Shown here one piece after another: positions 7,079 through 15,154 of a stretch of DNA of 21,768 nt. This stretch comes from DASYYE01 sp035946955 (lineage in GTDB: Bacteria > Actinomycetota > Actinomycetes > Streptosporangiales > Streptosporangiaceae), in contig DASYYE010000417.1 of assembly GCA_035946955.1 (NCBI GenBank), forward strand, positions 1-21,768, given 5' to 3'. The notes below the pieces were generated by a model. That model ran no database searches. It was not told where the DNA came from and saw only the letters and a list, made by a program, of their open reading frames with translations. The position numbers were made by a program, and so were the translations under genes. Each line of letters begins with the position of its first letter. Positions within the stretch are counted from its first letter, which is position 1.

Positions 7079-9076
7079 TCAACGGGTGTCGCGGGGTGCG
7101 CTGTCTTCTATGGCGGAGCCCCCAACGGCCGCTGACCCGCCCGATGAGCCGTTGCCCAGCGGCATGTCGTTGACCTCGGCGGCCGTGAGGGCAAGCTCCT
7201 TGGGTGTCAGCACCGGAGGCCGGTCCGACGGTACCCGCTTGCCGTACCCGGTGTAGGAGCCGCGGGAGGGGCGCTTCTGGATCGGTGCGAAGATCCGGAG
7301 CACCTCTTCGCGGCTGAGGGTCTCCTTGTCCACGAGGTTGAGGACCAGGTCGTCGAGGACTTCCCGGTACTGCACCAGGATCTCCCACGCCTCGTCGTGG
7401 GCTGACTCGATGAGGCGGCGGACCTCCTCGTCGATGGTGGAGGCGATCTCTTCGGAGTAGTCGCGTGTGTGTGACATCTCGCGGCCGAGGAAGGGCTCGC
7501 CATCCCCGGTGCCGAACTTGCGCGCCCCCAGGCGCTCGCTCATGCCGTACTCGGTGACCATCCCCCGCGCGATCGAACTGGCCTTCTCGATGTCGTCCGC
7601 CGCACCCGTGGTGGGCTCGTGGAAGACCAGTTCCTCGGCCGTCCGGCCGCCGAGCAGCATGGCCAGCCTGTCCATCATCTCCGAGCGGGTGACCAGGAAC
7701 TTGTCCTCCTGCGGTGCGGACGCGGTGTACCCGAGCGCCCGGCCACGGGGGATGATTGTGATCTTGTGCACCGGGTCGGCATTGGGCAGCGCATGGCCGA
7801 CGAGCGCGTGGCCGCCCTCGTGGTAGGCGATGAGCTTGCGCTCCTTCTCCGAGAGCAGCACGCTCTTGCGCTCTGGCCCGGCCATGACGCGGTCGATGGA
7901 CTCTTCCATGTTCGCCATGGGGATCCTGGTCTGGTTCCCACGGGCGGTCAGCAGTGCCGCCTCGTTGATCACGTTGGCCAGGTCGGCGCCAGTGAACCCG
8001 GCGGTGCGCCGGGCGATGACGTCGAGGTCCACGTCTTCAGCGAACGGCTTGCCCCGCGCGTGCACCCGCAGGATCCCGCGCCTGCCAGCCAGGTCGGGCT
8101 GGGCGACCACGATCTGCCGGTCGAACCGGCCCGGCCGCAGCAGCGCCGGGTCGAGGATGTCTGGCCGGTTGGTGGCGGCGATCACGATGACCCCGCCCTT
8201 GACGTCGAAACCGTCGAGCTCGACCAGCAACTGGTTCAGGGTCTGCTCGCGCTCGTCGTGGCCACCGCCGAACCCGGCACCACGGTGCCGGCCGACCGCG
8301 TCGATCTCGTCAACGAACACGATGGCGGGGGCATTGGCCTTGGCCTGCTCGAACAGGTCACGGACCCGGGAAGCGCCGACGCCGACGAACATCTCAACGA
8401 AGTCTGAGCCGGAGATCGAGTAGAACGGCACCCCGGCCTCCCCGGCGACCGCCCGCGCCAGCAGGGTCTTGCCGGTGCCGGGCGGCCCGTACAGCAGCAC
8501 GCCCTTGGGGATCTTCGCCCCGATCGCCTGGAACTTGCCGGGACTCTGCAGGAACTCCTTGATCTCCTGCAGCTCCTCGATGGCCTCGTCAGCGCCTGCC
8601 ACGTCGGCAAAGGTGGTCTTGGGCGTGTCCTTGGTGATCAGCTTCGCCTTGGACTTGCCGAAGTTCATCACCCGCGAGCCGCCGCCCTGCATCTGGTTGA
8701 GCAGGAAGATGAAGAACAAGATGATCAGCACGTACGGCAGGAACCCGATGATCACGCCGAGCAGCGTGCTGCCGGACGGTACCTGGACGTTGTAGGTCAC
8801 GCCCTTGGCCTGCAGGTCGGTGGCCAGTTGCTGGCCCTGGTTGCCCACCCATTCCGCCTGGTAGCGGCCTGTGGAGGTGACGACCTCGATCTGCTGGTTC
8901 TTGTCGATGAGCGTGGCCGACTTGACCTCGCCCCGGTTGATCATCGAGATCACTGCTGAGGTGTTCTTGGGCGTGTATGACGCGCCGCGGTTCACATAGG
9001 TGAGCACGAAGAACAGCACCAGCAGCATTGCGAGGACCACGACAAAGGGTCCACGGAAATAGCGCTTTAGATCCAT
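7079..9076 (-). CDS. ftsH: ATP-dependent zinc metalloprotease FtsH
   Basis: FtsH is a membrane-anchored AAA+ protease that degrades misfolded membrane and some soluble regulatory proteins. The 665-residue sequence has a first membrane helix at about 10-27, an extracytoplasmic domain, and a second helix at about 104-127. The AAA module has Walker A GPPGTGKT (197-204), Walker B IVFVDEIDAVG (252-262) and the second region of homology ATNRPDILDPALLRPGRFDR (301-320). The M41 site is HEGGH (419-423), the actinobacterial variant of HEAGH, with the third zinc ligand in GAADDIEKAS (around Asp495). The C-terminal ~50 residues are Gly/Ser/Pro-rich and poorly conserved. The ATG at 9076 is the first start before the membrane helix. 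It is preceded by a 301-base gap, so it probably has its own promoter, and it is followed by folE. Confidence 0.98.
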   Translation of the reverse strand: MDLKRYFRGPFVVVLAMLLVLFFVLTYVNRGASYTPKNTSAVISMINRGEVKSATLIDKNQQIEVVTSTGRYQAEWVGNQGQQLATDLQAKGVTYNVQVPSGSTLLGVIIGFLPYVLIILFFIFLLNQMQGGGSRVMNFGKSKAKLITKDTPKTTFADVAGADEAIEELQEIKEFLQSPGKFQAIGAKIPKGVLLYGPPGTGKTLLARAVAGEAGVPFYSISGSDFVEMFVGVGASRVRDLFEQAKANAPAIVFVDEIDAVGRHRGAGFGGGHDEREQTLNQLLVELDGFDVKGGVIVIAATNRPDILDPALLRPGRFDRQIVVAQPDLAGRRGILRVHARGKPFAEDVDLDVIARRTAGFTGADLANVINEAALLTARGNQTRIPMANMEESIDRVMAGPERKSVLLSEKERKLIAYHEGGHALVGHALPNADPVHKITIIPRGRALGYTASAPQEDKFLVTRSEMMDRLAMLLGGRTAEELVFHEPTTGAADDIEKASSIARGMVTEYGMSERLGARKFGTGDGEPFLGREMSHTRDYSEEIASTIDEEVRRLIESAHDEAWEILVQYREVLDDLVLNLVDKETLSREEVLRIFAPIQKRPSRGSYTGYGKRVPSDRPPVLTPKELALTAAEVNDMPLGNGSSGGSAAVGGSAIEDSAPRDTR

Positions 9077-9377
9077 TGATCAACGACCCCGCCTGCCGCG
9101 GGCGGGTTCCTCCAGACCAGCCTCGTGTTCCCGCCGACTCCCGGCGGAATGCCCAGCGCCCCAAGTGTCATGCCGGCTTCCTTGCCGCTCCCCGGCGAGG
9201 GGTAGCTGAATTGACGTTACACCGTGACGGACAGCGCTCGGCGCAGCAGTGCCGCCGGCCCCTCCGCCCTCCTCTTGGAGAGAACGCTCCTTCTCGCTCC
9301 TCATGTTCCCCACCACCGGCCAGCCTGCCTGGAGGCCGGCACGACCCGCCGGGCGAGGACCGGCCGCGAGTGCCCGG
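9077..9377. other. Non-coding gap between hpt and ftsH
   Basis: These 301 bases separate two minus-strand genes and carry no credible gene. Frames open here are short, lack family features and have poor starts. I see a GC hairpin just after hpt (CCGGCC 9316-9321 facing GGCCGG 9334-9339) that could act on the hpt transcript. There is also a weak stress-sigma-like pair, GGGAAC (9310-9305) and GTT (9285-9283) on the minus strand, 19 bases apart, upstream of ftsH. Neither is strong. The region most likely holds the ftsH promoter and leader. Confidence 0.5.
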
Positions 9378-9974
9378 TCAGCGCCCCGTTGCCTGGCCTG
9401 ACGGGCCAGTCTGGCTGGGCTGGCCACCGTAGGCATGCGGCGCCAGCGTGCCGATAAAGGGGAGGTTGCGATAGCGCTCCGCATAGTCGAGGCCGTAACC
9501 GATCACGAACTCGTCCTCGATGTCGAATCCCGTGTAGGCGACCTCGGGGCCTTCGCGGGTCGCGCCTGGCTTGCGGAGCAGGACGCACACCTCCAGGGAG
9601 GCCGGACGACGCGACCGCAAGTTCCCCACCAGCCACGACATTGTGAGCCCGGAGTCGACGATGTCCTCCACCAGCAGCACGTGCCTGCCTGAAATGTCCG
9701 TGTCCAGGTCTTTGAGGATGCGGACCACCCCGGAGGAGCGCGTGCTCGACCCATAGGAGGACACAGCCATCCAGTCCATCTGGACCGGCAGGCGCATGGC
9801 CCTCGCCAGGTCAGCCATGATCATGACCGCACCCTTGAGCACGCCCACCAGCAGGAGGTCCTTATCCGCGTAGTCGGCGTCGATCTGCGCCGCCAGCTCG
9901 GCCACCCGAGCCTGGAGACGTTCGGTCGGGATCAGTACCTCTTTGAGGTCACTACCGACATCCACGGCGTCCAT
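9378..9974 (-). CDS. hpt: Hypoxanthine phosphoribosyltransferase
   Basis: Hpt is a cytosolic purine-salvage enzyme that makes IMP or GMP from hypoxanthine or guanine and PRPP. The protein has LKGAV (46-50, the PPi loop), SSYGSSTRSSG (72-82, the flexible catalytic loop), the PRPP-binding motif VLLVEDIVDSGLTM (99-112) and FVIGYGLDYAERYRNLPFIG (156-175, purine-contacting C-terminal region). It is 198 residues, with a short non-conserved Gly/Ser/Gln tail. The ATG at 9974 is supported by a GAGG Shine-Dalgarno about 8 bases upstream. The upstream neighbour tilS is 134 bases away, with palindromic element copy B between. The tilS-hpt-ftsH order is conserved in many bacteria. Confidence 0.96.
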   Translation of the reverse strand: MDAVDVGSDLKEVLIPTERLQARVAELAAQIDADYADKDLLLVGVLKGAVMIMADLARAMRLPVQMDWMAVSSYGSSTRSSGVVRILKDLDTDISGRHVLLVEDIVDSGLTMSWLVGNLRSRRPASLEVCVLLRKPGATREGPEVAYTGFDIEDEFVIGYGLDYAERYRNLPFIGTLAPHAYGGQPSQTGPSGQATGR

Positions 9975-9979
9975 GTTTT

Positions 9980-10095
9980 CCCCCTCGCCTCCGGGCGCCT
10001 TAGGGCGCCGTCTTCCCTCGTCGCTCCTGCGCTCGCTGCGCTCGCTTCTCGCTCCTCAGTCCAGACGGCACCGCGCCCTTGGCTCGGGGGGGACC
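9980..10095 (-). repeat. Interspersed palindromic element, copy B
   Basis: This occupies the gap between tilS (stop at 10109) and hpt (start at 9974). Inner stem arms GGCGCCGTCT (10004-10013) and AGACGGCACC (10063-10072) pair with a single C/A mismatch. An outer GGGCGC/GCGCCC (10003-10008, 10073-10078) and a CCCCCTCGCC-type flank can extend the structure. The loop core CCCTCGTCGCTCCTGCGCTCGC continues to TCCTCAGTCC and closely matches copy C. The outer part lies over the hpt ribosome-binding region, so it could influence hpt translation. The strand given is that of the flanking genes. Confidence 0.85.
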
Positions 10096-10108
10096 CGCGC
10101 TGGCTGGG

Positions 10109-11092
10109 CTAGTCCTCCCCGCTTGCGAAGAGCAGCTTGCCATAGCGGACCATGGCACGGACACCCCCTGGGAGGTTGGTCCAGCGCTGGCCGTGCCACT
10201 GGGTTACGAGTGAGTCCATGGCGGCTACATGGCGGGCGGAGAGCGCGCCGGGCGGGCAGCCTGCCGCGACCGCGGCCTGGTGGAGGACACGTGCCCGGAG
10301 GGCTGGCGGCAGCGCCGCGAGCCGGTCTACGTGCCACTGGCCATCCTCCGCAGCGGCCTGCTGGGCCTGTTCCGTGGCCAGTTCGTCGAGTGCGTCCGCG
10401 TCGGCTCGGAGCTGGGCAGCGGTGCGGGCGAGTGCCTGGGAGATTCCTGGGCCCAATTCGGCCTCTAGTACCGGCATCAGCTTGTGGCGTACCCGGGCGC
10501 GGGCGAAGGAGGGGTCGCTGTTGTGGGGGTCTTCCCATGGCACCAGGCCCTGCGCGTCACAGGCTGCCCGCAGGGTGGCCCGTTCGACGCCCAGCAGCGG
10601 GCGCCGGTAGTGGCCCCGGCTGGCGGGCATGCCCGCCAGGGACCGCGCCCCCGCGCCCCTCGCCAGCCCCAGGAGCACCGTCTCGGCCTGGTCGTCGAGG
10701 CTGTGGCCCAGCAGTACCGCCACCGCGCCGGTCTCGCGGACCGCGTCGTCAAGGGCACGGTAGCGGGCGGTCCTCGCCGCGGCCTCGGGGCCACCCGCCC
10801 CGCTGGCGGCGACCTCCACGGTCTTGACCAGCACAGGTTCCAGTCCCAGGCCTGCCAGTGTTGCCGCCACGGACTGGGCTCGTCGTGCTGATCCTTCCTG
10901 GAGGCCATGGTCGACGGTGACCGCACCTGACCGCAGCGAGTGGCGTGGGCCTTCGTGAGCCAGTGCCGCGGCCAGCGCCAGTGAGTCAGGCCCACCGGAA
11001 CAGGCGGCCAGTACCAGGGAGCCTGCAGGGAACCCGGCCAGGCAGTGGCGCACCGCGAGCCGTACCTCCGCCACGGCCGGACGTGGCCCCAC
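10109..11092 (-). CDS. tilS: tRNA(Ile)-lysidine synthetase
   Basis: TilS uses ATP and lysine to convert C34 of the CAU-anticodon tRNA-Ile to lysidine, so that it reads AUA. The N-terminal PP-loop domain shows SGGPDS (32-37), TVDHGL (59-64) and GHSLDDQAETVLLGLARGAG (129-148), with RPLLGV (164-169) and RHKLMPVLE downstream. The product is 327 residues, which fits the short actinobacterial form lacking the full C-terminal TilS domains of E. coli. The GTG at 11092 lies just 6 bases after the metalloprotease stop, so the two are co-transcribed. The next gene, hpt, is a usual partner. Confidence 0.95.
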   Translation of the reverse strand: MGPRPAVAEVRLAVRHCLAGFPAGSLVLAACSGGPDSLALAAALAHEGPRHSLRSGAVTVDHGLQEGSARRAQSVAATLAGLGLEPVLVKTVEVAASGAGGPEAAARTARYRALDDAVRETGAVAVLLGHSLDDQAETVLLGLARGAGARSLAGMPASRGHYRRPLLGVERATLRAACDAQGLVPWEDPHNSDPSFARARVRHKLMPVLEAELGPGISQALARTAAQLRADADALDELATEQAQQAAAEDGQWHVDRLAALPPALRARVLHQAAVAAGCPPGALSARHVAAMDSLVTQWHGQRWTNLPGGVRAMVRYGKLLFASGED

Positions 11093-11098
11093 GGCGTC

Positions 11099-12334
11099 TC
11101 AGTCCTCGGCAGGCCGGCTGTCCTCGGCGGGCCGGCTGTCCTCGGCCGGCCTGGCGTCCTCGGCGGGCCGGGCGTCCTCGGCTGACGGGCTGTCTTCGGC
11201 CGGCCGGGTGTCATGGCCCGGCTGGCTGTCCTCAGCAGCGAGCGTGTCTCCGCCTGCCACCCGCGCCAGCCAGCGGCTGGGTTCGGCGAGCTCCGCGGTG
11301 GTGGGCAGGGTCTCCGGGGAGGTCCAGACCCGGTTGAAGGTGTCCATCCCGGCTTCGGTGACCACTGTCCGCACGAAACGCGACCCCTGGGCGTACTGCT
11401 TCATCTTCAGCTCGATGCCGAGGATCCGGCGCAGTGCCTGTTCCATTCGCCCGGCACTGGAACGGCGCGCGTTGAACCGTGCCCTGATCTCCCCGACTGA
11501 GGGGACCACCCGCGGCCCGACCGCGTCCATCACGTAGTCGCCGTGCCCCTCCACCAGGGTCATCACGCAGGTCAGCCGGTCCAGCACCGCACGCTGGCGC
11601 GGTGACTGGATCGCTTCGATGAAGCTCTCGGCCTCGTCGTTGCCCCGCACCGCCCCGGCCACTGCGTCGGCGGCGGCGCGCATGCGGGACAGGATCGCGC
11701 CGGGGTCGAGGTCGGAGGCGAGGAGCAGTTCGGTCATCTGCTCCTGGACATAGCCGCGCAGCCAGGGCACTGCCGTGAACTGGGTGCGGTGCGTCTCCTC
11801 GTGCAGGCACACCCAGCGCCGGAAGTCGTGGGGGTCCACGCCCAGTTCGCGCTCGACCATGAGGATGTTCGGCGCGACCAGTGTGAGCCTGCCCGCAGGT
11901 GCCTCGCCGTCGCTGGCGTCCGGGTCGGGGGGCAGGAACAGCTCGTACTGGCCCAGGACGCGCCCGGCCAGGTAGGCGAGGATGAGCCCGGCCTGCATGC
12001 CGGTGACCCGGGCGCCCACGGACCCGATAACCGACCCGGGTGCCGGCGCCCGGCTGGTCTCACGCAGGTGCTGGGCAAGTGGCTCGAGCACGACGCGGAA
12101 GCCGTCCACATTGGCGCGGATCCAGCCGGGCCGGTCGACCACCGCCACCAGGCCACCGTCGGCACCGAACATGCCGGTGACCTCGCGCACCGGCTCGGAG
12201 ACCACCGCAGCCAGCTCACGCAGTTCCGCGACCACCTGACGGGCCTCGGTGAGGCTTACCTGGGGCCCCGGCCTCACCCACCTGACCCCGGTGGCTGTGG
12301 CGACATCCCAATCGATCATCTGGCTGCTGTTCAC
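11099..12334 (-). CDS. Zinc-dependent metalloprotease of the DUF2342 / F420-associated family, with repeated acidic tail
   Basis: The 411-residue protein carries a zincin motif HEETH (178-182) in the context RRWVCLHEETHRTQF, with a likely third metal-ligand region at LVEGHGDYVMD. This family is annotated as zinc-dependent metalloprotease or coenzyme F420 biosynthesis-associated protein, and sits next to tilS and dacB in actinobacteria (the Rv3626c position, recalled). The substrate is unknown to me. Relatives end near the WLARVAGG segment as I recall. Here a tail of about 45 residues follows, built of six-residue units such as SRPAED and ARPAED. The start is a GTG at 12334 with GGGAG very close upstream. 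An ATG six codons... further in (at MIDWD) is an alternative start. Confidence 0.88.
   Translation of the reverse strand: MNSSQMIDWDVATATGVRWVRPGPQVSLTEARQVVAELRELAAVVSEPVREVTGMFGADGGLVAVVDRPGWIRANVDGFRVVLEPLAQHLRETSRAPAPGSVIGSVGARVTGMQAGLILAYLAGRVLGQYELFLPPDPDASDGEAPAGRLTLVAPNILMVERELGVDPHDFRRWVCLHEETHRTQFTAVPWLRGYVQEQMTELLLASDLDPGAILSRMRAAADAVAGAVRGNDEAESFIEAIQSPRQRAVLDRLTCVMTLVEGHGDYVMDAVGPRVVPSVGEIRARFNARRSSAGRMEQALRRILGIELKMKQYAQGSRFVRTVVTEAGMDTFNRVWTSPETLPTTAELAEPSRWLARVAGGDTLAAEDSQPGHDTRPAEDSPSAEDARPAEDARPAEDSRPAEDSRPAED
11103..11228 (-). repeat. 18-bp tandem repeat, seven units, coding for the metalloprotease tail
   Basis: Seven consecutive 18-base units starting at 11103 follow the pattern tcctcggcgggccggctg on the plus strand. 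The two units next to the stop codon are nearly identical and the distal ones (11175-11228) are progressively diverged. They encode hexapeptides SRPAED, SRPAED, ARPAED, ARPAED, SPSAED, TRPAED and a degenerate unit. The gradient suggests growth by slippage or unequal exchange at the 3' end of the gene. Confidence 0.9.
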
Positions 12335-12352
12335 ACTCCCACGGTACGTGGT

Positions 12353-13786
12353 TCAGCCGTGACAGCCACACTCAGCCAGCGCCGTCGCCGCGGCGTCTAG
12401 CACCCCCGCTGCCTGGGTGAGCCTGTTCGCGGGCAGCCGGTCCGCCATGAACGCGAACGCCAGCAACCGGCCGCTGGTGTCCTGGGCGATCCCGGCCAGG
12501 CTCACGACCCTCGTCAGGTTCCCGGTCTTGGCCCTGACCATCCCGAGCGCAGCGGGCCCGAAGTTGCCGAACACGCTGCCTCCCGGGGCGAGGGTGCCGG
12601 AGAAACCCGCCACGGGGAGCCCGGCCAGCAGGGGCCGCAGCGTCTGCCCACCGAGGGCGGCAGCGCGGACCACCGCTACGAGTGTGGCCGGGCTGATGCG
12701 GTCCCGCGGAGACAGGCCGCTGCCGTCCACCAGGTGGACACCCCCGGCAACGCCCAACTGCGACAGCGAGGCGGTCTCGGCGGTGGCACCGCCAGCGAAC
12801 GAGGCGGGATGGTGGGTGCTCAGTGCGACCTGCCTAGCGAGGTTCTCCGCGATCACGTTGTTGCTCTCCCGGAGCATCCATGCGACCAGGGCGGACACCA
12901 CCGGCGAGCGGACCGCCGCGAACGTGGGTGCGCCGGGCGGGACGGTTTGCGGCGCCGGCTTGCCGGTCACCTGGATCCCGTCGGCCCGCAGGAAGGCGGC
13001 GAACGCGCCCGCCGCGTCGGCGGAGGGGGTGAACGAGCGGGGATGGAAGTTGCTGGCGACATCCGCGTCCTGGGGCGCGCCCGCAGGCGTCAGCCTTCCC
13101 TGGTCGACCTCGAGCGCGGAGATCGGCGTGACATTGCCGGTCGTGATGTAGCTGGTAGTCCAGCCGGGAGCGGTCGCTGGCCCGGTGAACAGGGAGTCCG
13201 CGTAGCCGAGGTGGACTGACGGCTCATGGCGGGCACGCAACTGGTCCGCGGTGGCCGCGGCCAGCGACACCAGCGTCGCAGGCTGGGGGTAGTCCGTCCG
13301 AGGTGGCCTGCCCGCGGCCAGTGACGGATCCCCGCCCCCCACCAGCACGATCGACCCTGCGGTGCCGCCATCCACGACACGTGTGGTGAACCGGGCCTGC
13401 GGGCCGAGCACACTCAGGGCCGCAGCGGCGGTGACCAGTTTCTCACTGGAGGCCGGGGCGAAAGTGGCTGATGGCTGCCGTGCGAACAGGACCGCGCCGG
13501 AAGACAGGTCGGTCACGACCGCGCCGACGTGCGGGCCGAGGAAGCGCGAGCCCAGGATGGGGCCAAGCACGCGGGCCAGGCCAGCACGCGGCGGGGGCGC
13601 ACCCGCCTGCGGCTGGGCTCCGAGCACCGGCGCGGACCCCTGGACAGGGGTTGTGGCCACGTACGGGATCTGCCACAGCTTCAGCCGGGCGGCCAGCAGG
13701 CTCCCAACGGACACGCTCGCCCCCACCGTGAAGACGTTCAGCATGGCCAGACAGGCCAGCGCGGTGACCCGGAGCCGGCTCGGCAC
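12353..13786 (-). CDS. dacB: D-alanyl-D-alanine carboxypeptidase/endopeptidase (PBP4, peptidase S13)
   Basis: This penicillin-binding protein trims or cleaves peptidoglycan peptides outside the membrane. It has an N-terminal signal/anchor helix (about 8-30), a Pro/Ala/Gly-rich linker, and the three serine-acyltransferase motifs: SxxK in PASSEKL (Ser113-Lys116), SNN (308-310) in RESNNVIAENLARQ, and KTG (420-422) in RAKTGNLT. DGSGLSPRDR (about 354-363) is also typical of S13. Of several in-frame GTG codons, that at 13786 is chosen because AGGGGG lies 6 bases upstream. The GTG at 13801 has no such site. The protein is 477 residues and ends in ALAECGCHG. The gene is divergent from ppa and followed after 18 bases by the metalloprotease. 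Confidence 0.94.
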   Translation of the reverse strand: MPSRLRVTALACLAMLNVFTVGASVSVGSLLAARLKLWQIPYVATTPVQGSAPVLGAQPQAGAPPPRAGLARVLGPILGSRFLGPHVGAVVTDLSSGAVLFARQPSATFAPASSEKLVTAAAALSVLGPQARFTTRVVDGGTAGSIVLVGGGDPSLAAGRPPRTDYPQPATLVSLAAATADQLRARHEPSVHLGYADSLFTGPATAPGWTTSYITTGNVTPISALEVDQGRLTPAGAPQDADVASNFHPRSFTPSADAAGAFAAFLRADGIQVTGKPAPQTVPPGAPTFAAVRSPVVSALVAWMLRESNNVIAENLARQVALSTHHPASFAGGATAETASLSQLGVAGGVHLVDGSGLSPRDRISPATLVAVVRAAALGGQTLRPLLAGLPVAGFSGTLAPGGSVFGNFGPAALGMVRAKTGNLTRVVSLAGIAQDTSGRLLAFAFMADRLPANRLTQAAGVLDAAATALAECGCHG

Positions 13787-13840
13787 CACCCACCCCCTCA
13801 CGAGATGCTTGACAGGCGACGCATTGAATCATCCCCGTAC

Positions 13841-13849
13841 GGAGGGAGG
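13841..13849 (+). promoter_or_regulatory. Ribosome binding site deciding the ppa start
   Basis: GGAGGGAGG lies 7 bases before the GTG at 13857. It fixes the ppa start and rules out the long upstream extension of the same frame, which would run antisense through dacB. Confidence 0.85.
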
Positions 13850-13856
13850 CGAGCCG

Positions 13857-14360
13857 GTGGAGTTCGACGTGGTCGTTGAGATCCCCAAGGGCCAGCGCAA
13901 CAAGTACGAGATGGACCACGATACGGGCCGGATCAGGCTGGACAGGATGCTTTTCACGTCCACCCGCTACCCGTCGGACTACGGGTTCATTGAGAACACT
14001 CTCGCCGACGACGACGACCCACTGGACGCGCTCGTGCTGCTGGAGGACCCGACCTTCCCGGGGTGCGTGATCCACTGCCGGGCGCTCGGCATGTTCCGCA
14101 TGCGGGACGAGAAGGGCCTCGACGACAAGGTGCTCTGTGTCCCAGCCACCGACCCGCGATGGGCCCACCTGCGCGACATCGACGACGTGTCCTCCTACGA
14201 CCGGCTGGAGATCCAGCACTTCTTCGAGGTGTACAAGGAACTGGAGCCGGGCAAGGGCGTGGCGGGCTTCACCTGGGTTGGCCGCGAGGACGCCGAAGCC
14301 CAGATCCTGGAATGCCGGGAACGCGCGGCCGGGGAGGCCAGCCAGGCCAGGCACGGCTGA
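13857..14360 (+). CDS. ppa: Inorganic pyrophosphatase, family I
   Basis: This soluble enzyme hydrolyses pyrophosphate to phosphate and pulls biosynthetic reactions forward. The 167-residue sequence has the family I residues in order: EIPKGQRNKYE (8-18), the central ADDDDPLDALVL segment with the Asp cluster that binds Mg (the DxDPxD signature), DPRWAHLRDIDDV, and HFFEVYKELEPGK near the C-terminus. The length matches the bacterial family. The GTG start has an excellent Shine-Dalgarno (GGAGGGAGG). It is divergently transcribed from dacB across about 70 bases and followed by crp after 94 bases. A short TTGACA at 13809-13814 upstream has no good -10 partner. Confidence 0.97.
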   Translation: MEFDVVVEIPKGQRNKYEMDHDTGRIRLDRMLFTSTRYPSDYGFIENTLADDDDPLDALVLLEDPTFPGCVIHCRALGMFRMRDEKGLDDKVLCVPATDPRWAHLRDIDDVSSYDRLEIQHFFEVYKELEPGKGVAGFTWVGREDAEAQILECRERAAGEASQARHG

Positions 14361-14375
14361 GTGGCCTGGTCGTGA

Positions 14376-14389
14376 CTGACCGGGGTCAG
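14376..14389. promoter_or_regulatory. Palindrome upstream of crp, possible operator
   Basis: CTGACC and GGTCAG form a perfect 6-base dyad separated by only two bases, in the 94-base ppa-crp gap, about 65 bases before the crp ATG. The 2-base spacer makes an RNA hairpin unlikely, so a DNA-binding site for a dimer is the better guess. It does not match the recalled mycobacterial Crp consensus (TGTGA-N6-TCACA) well. Confidence 0.35.
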
Positions 14390-14454
14390 ACCACTCGCGT
14401 CCGGGCATGGGTTGCGTCAGACTAGCTCCTGGGTAACAGGTGGAGGAGGCGCCC

Positions 14455-15138
14455 ATGGCTCAGCCGGAGGATGTGCTCAGCCGCGCGCCACTTTTCCGCG
14501 CACTGGACGACGAGGGCGCGAAAGCGCTGCGGGCTGGGGTCACCGACGTTCACCTCGCCCGTGGTGACCGCCTGTTCGACGAGGGCGACGACGGCGACAA
14601 GCTGTACGTGATCCTCGACGGCAAGATCAAACTGACCCGGATCGCTCCCGACGGACGGGAGACCCTGCTCAGCGTGCTCGGGCCCGGGGAGATGTTCGGC
14701 GAACTGTCACTGTTCGACCCCCGGCCGAGGACCGCGAGCGCGGTAGCGGTGACCGACGCGCACCTGGCCGCACTTGGTCACGCCTACCTGCGCCAGTGGC
14801 TGACGGGGCGGCCCGACGTGGCCATGCACCTGCTGCATGCACTGGCCCAGCGGCTGCGGCGGACCAACGACGTCATGGCGGACCTGGTTTTCACGGACGT
14901 GCCGGGTCGCGTGGCCAAGGCGCTGCTGGACCTGGCGGACAAGTTCGGGGAGCCGCACGAGGGTGGGCTGCAGGTGCACCACGACCTGACGCAGGAGGAG
15001 CTGGCGCAGCTTGTTGGGGCTTCTCGGGAGACGGTCAACAAGGCGCTGGCTGACTTCTCAGCTCGGGGGTGGCTGCAGTTGCAGGCTAAGTCGGTGCTGA
15101 TCCTGGATCGGGAGAGGCTGGCTCGGCGGGCGCGGTAG
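14455..15138 (+). CDS. crp: Crp/FNR-family transcriptional regulator (cAMP receptor protein type)
   Basis: The 227-residue regulator has an N-terminal cyclic-nucleotide-binding barrel (about 8-118). Its phosphate-binding cassette is GEMFGELSLFDPRPRTASAVA (78-98), whose Gly-Glu-Leu-Ser and Arg-Thr-Ala-Ser are typical of cAMP binders. A dimerisation helix (about 120-148) and a winged helix-turn-helix (TQEELAQLVGASRETVNKALADF, about 179-201) follow. The ATG at 14455 follows GGAGGAGG (14442-14449). A GTG at 14440 is inside this region and is rejected as a start. Length and sequence match actinobacterial Crp (Rv3676/SCO3571 type, recalled), a global regulator of metabolism and development. Iron-sulfur cysteines of FNR are absent. 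The gene is followed by a bidirectional terminator. Confidence 0.95.
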   Translation: MAQPEDVLSRAPLFRALDDEGAKALRAGVTDVHLARGDRLFDEGDDGDKLYVILDGKIKLTRIAPDGRETLLSVLGPGEMFGELSLFDPRPRTASAVAVTDAHLAALGHAYLRQWLTGRPDVAMHLLHALAQRLRRTNDVMADLVFTDVPGRVAKALLDLADKFGEPHEGGLQVHHDLTQEELAQLVGASRETVNKALADFSARGWLQLQAKSVLILDRERLARRAR

Positions 15139-15154
15139 TAGGTGGGCCGGCGGA

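Noticed and set aside
13809..13814. TTGACA as a -35 element for ppa
   Set aside because: No acceptable -10 hexamer occurs 16-19 bases downstream, so it is left unannotated as a promoter.
13362..13856. N-terminal extension of ppa in the same frame
   Set aside because: It is antisense to dacB. Family I pyrophosphatases begin right at the EIPKG region, and GGAGGGAGG sits just before the GTG at 13857.
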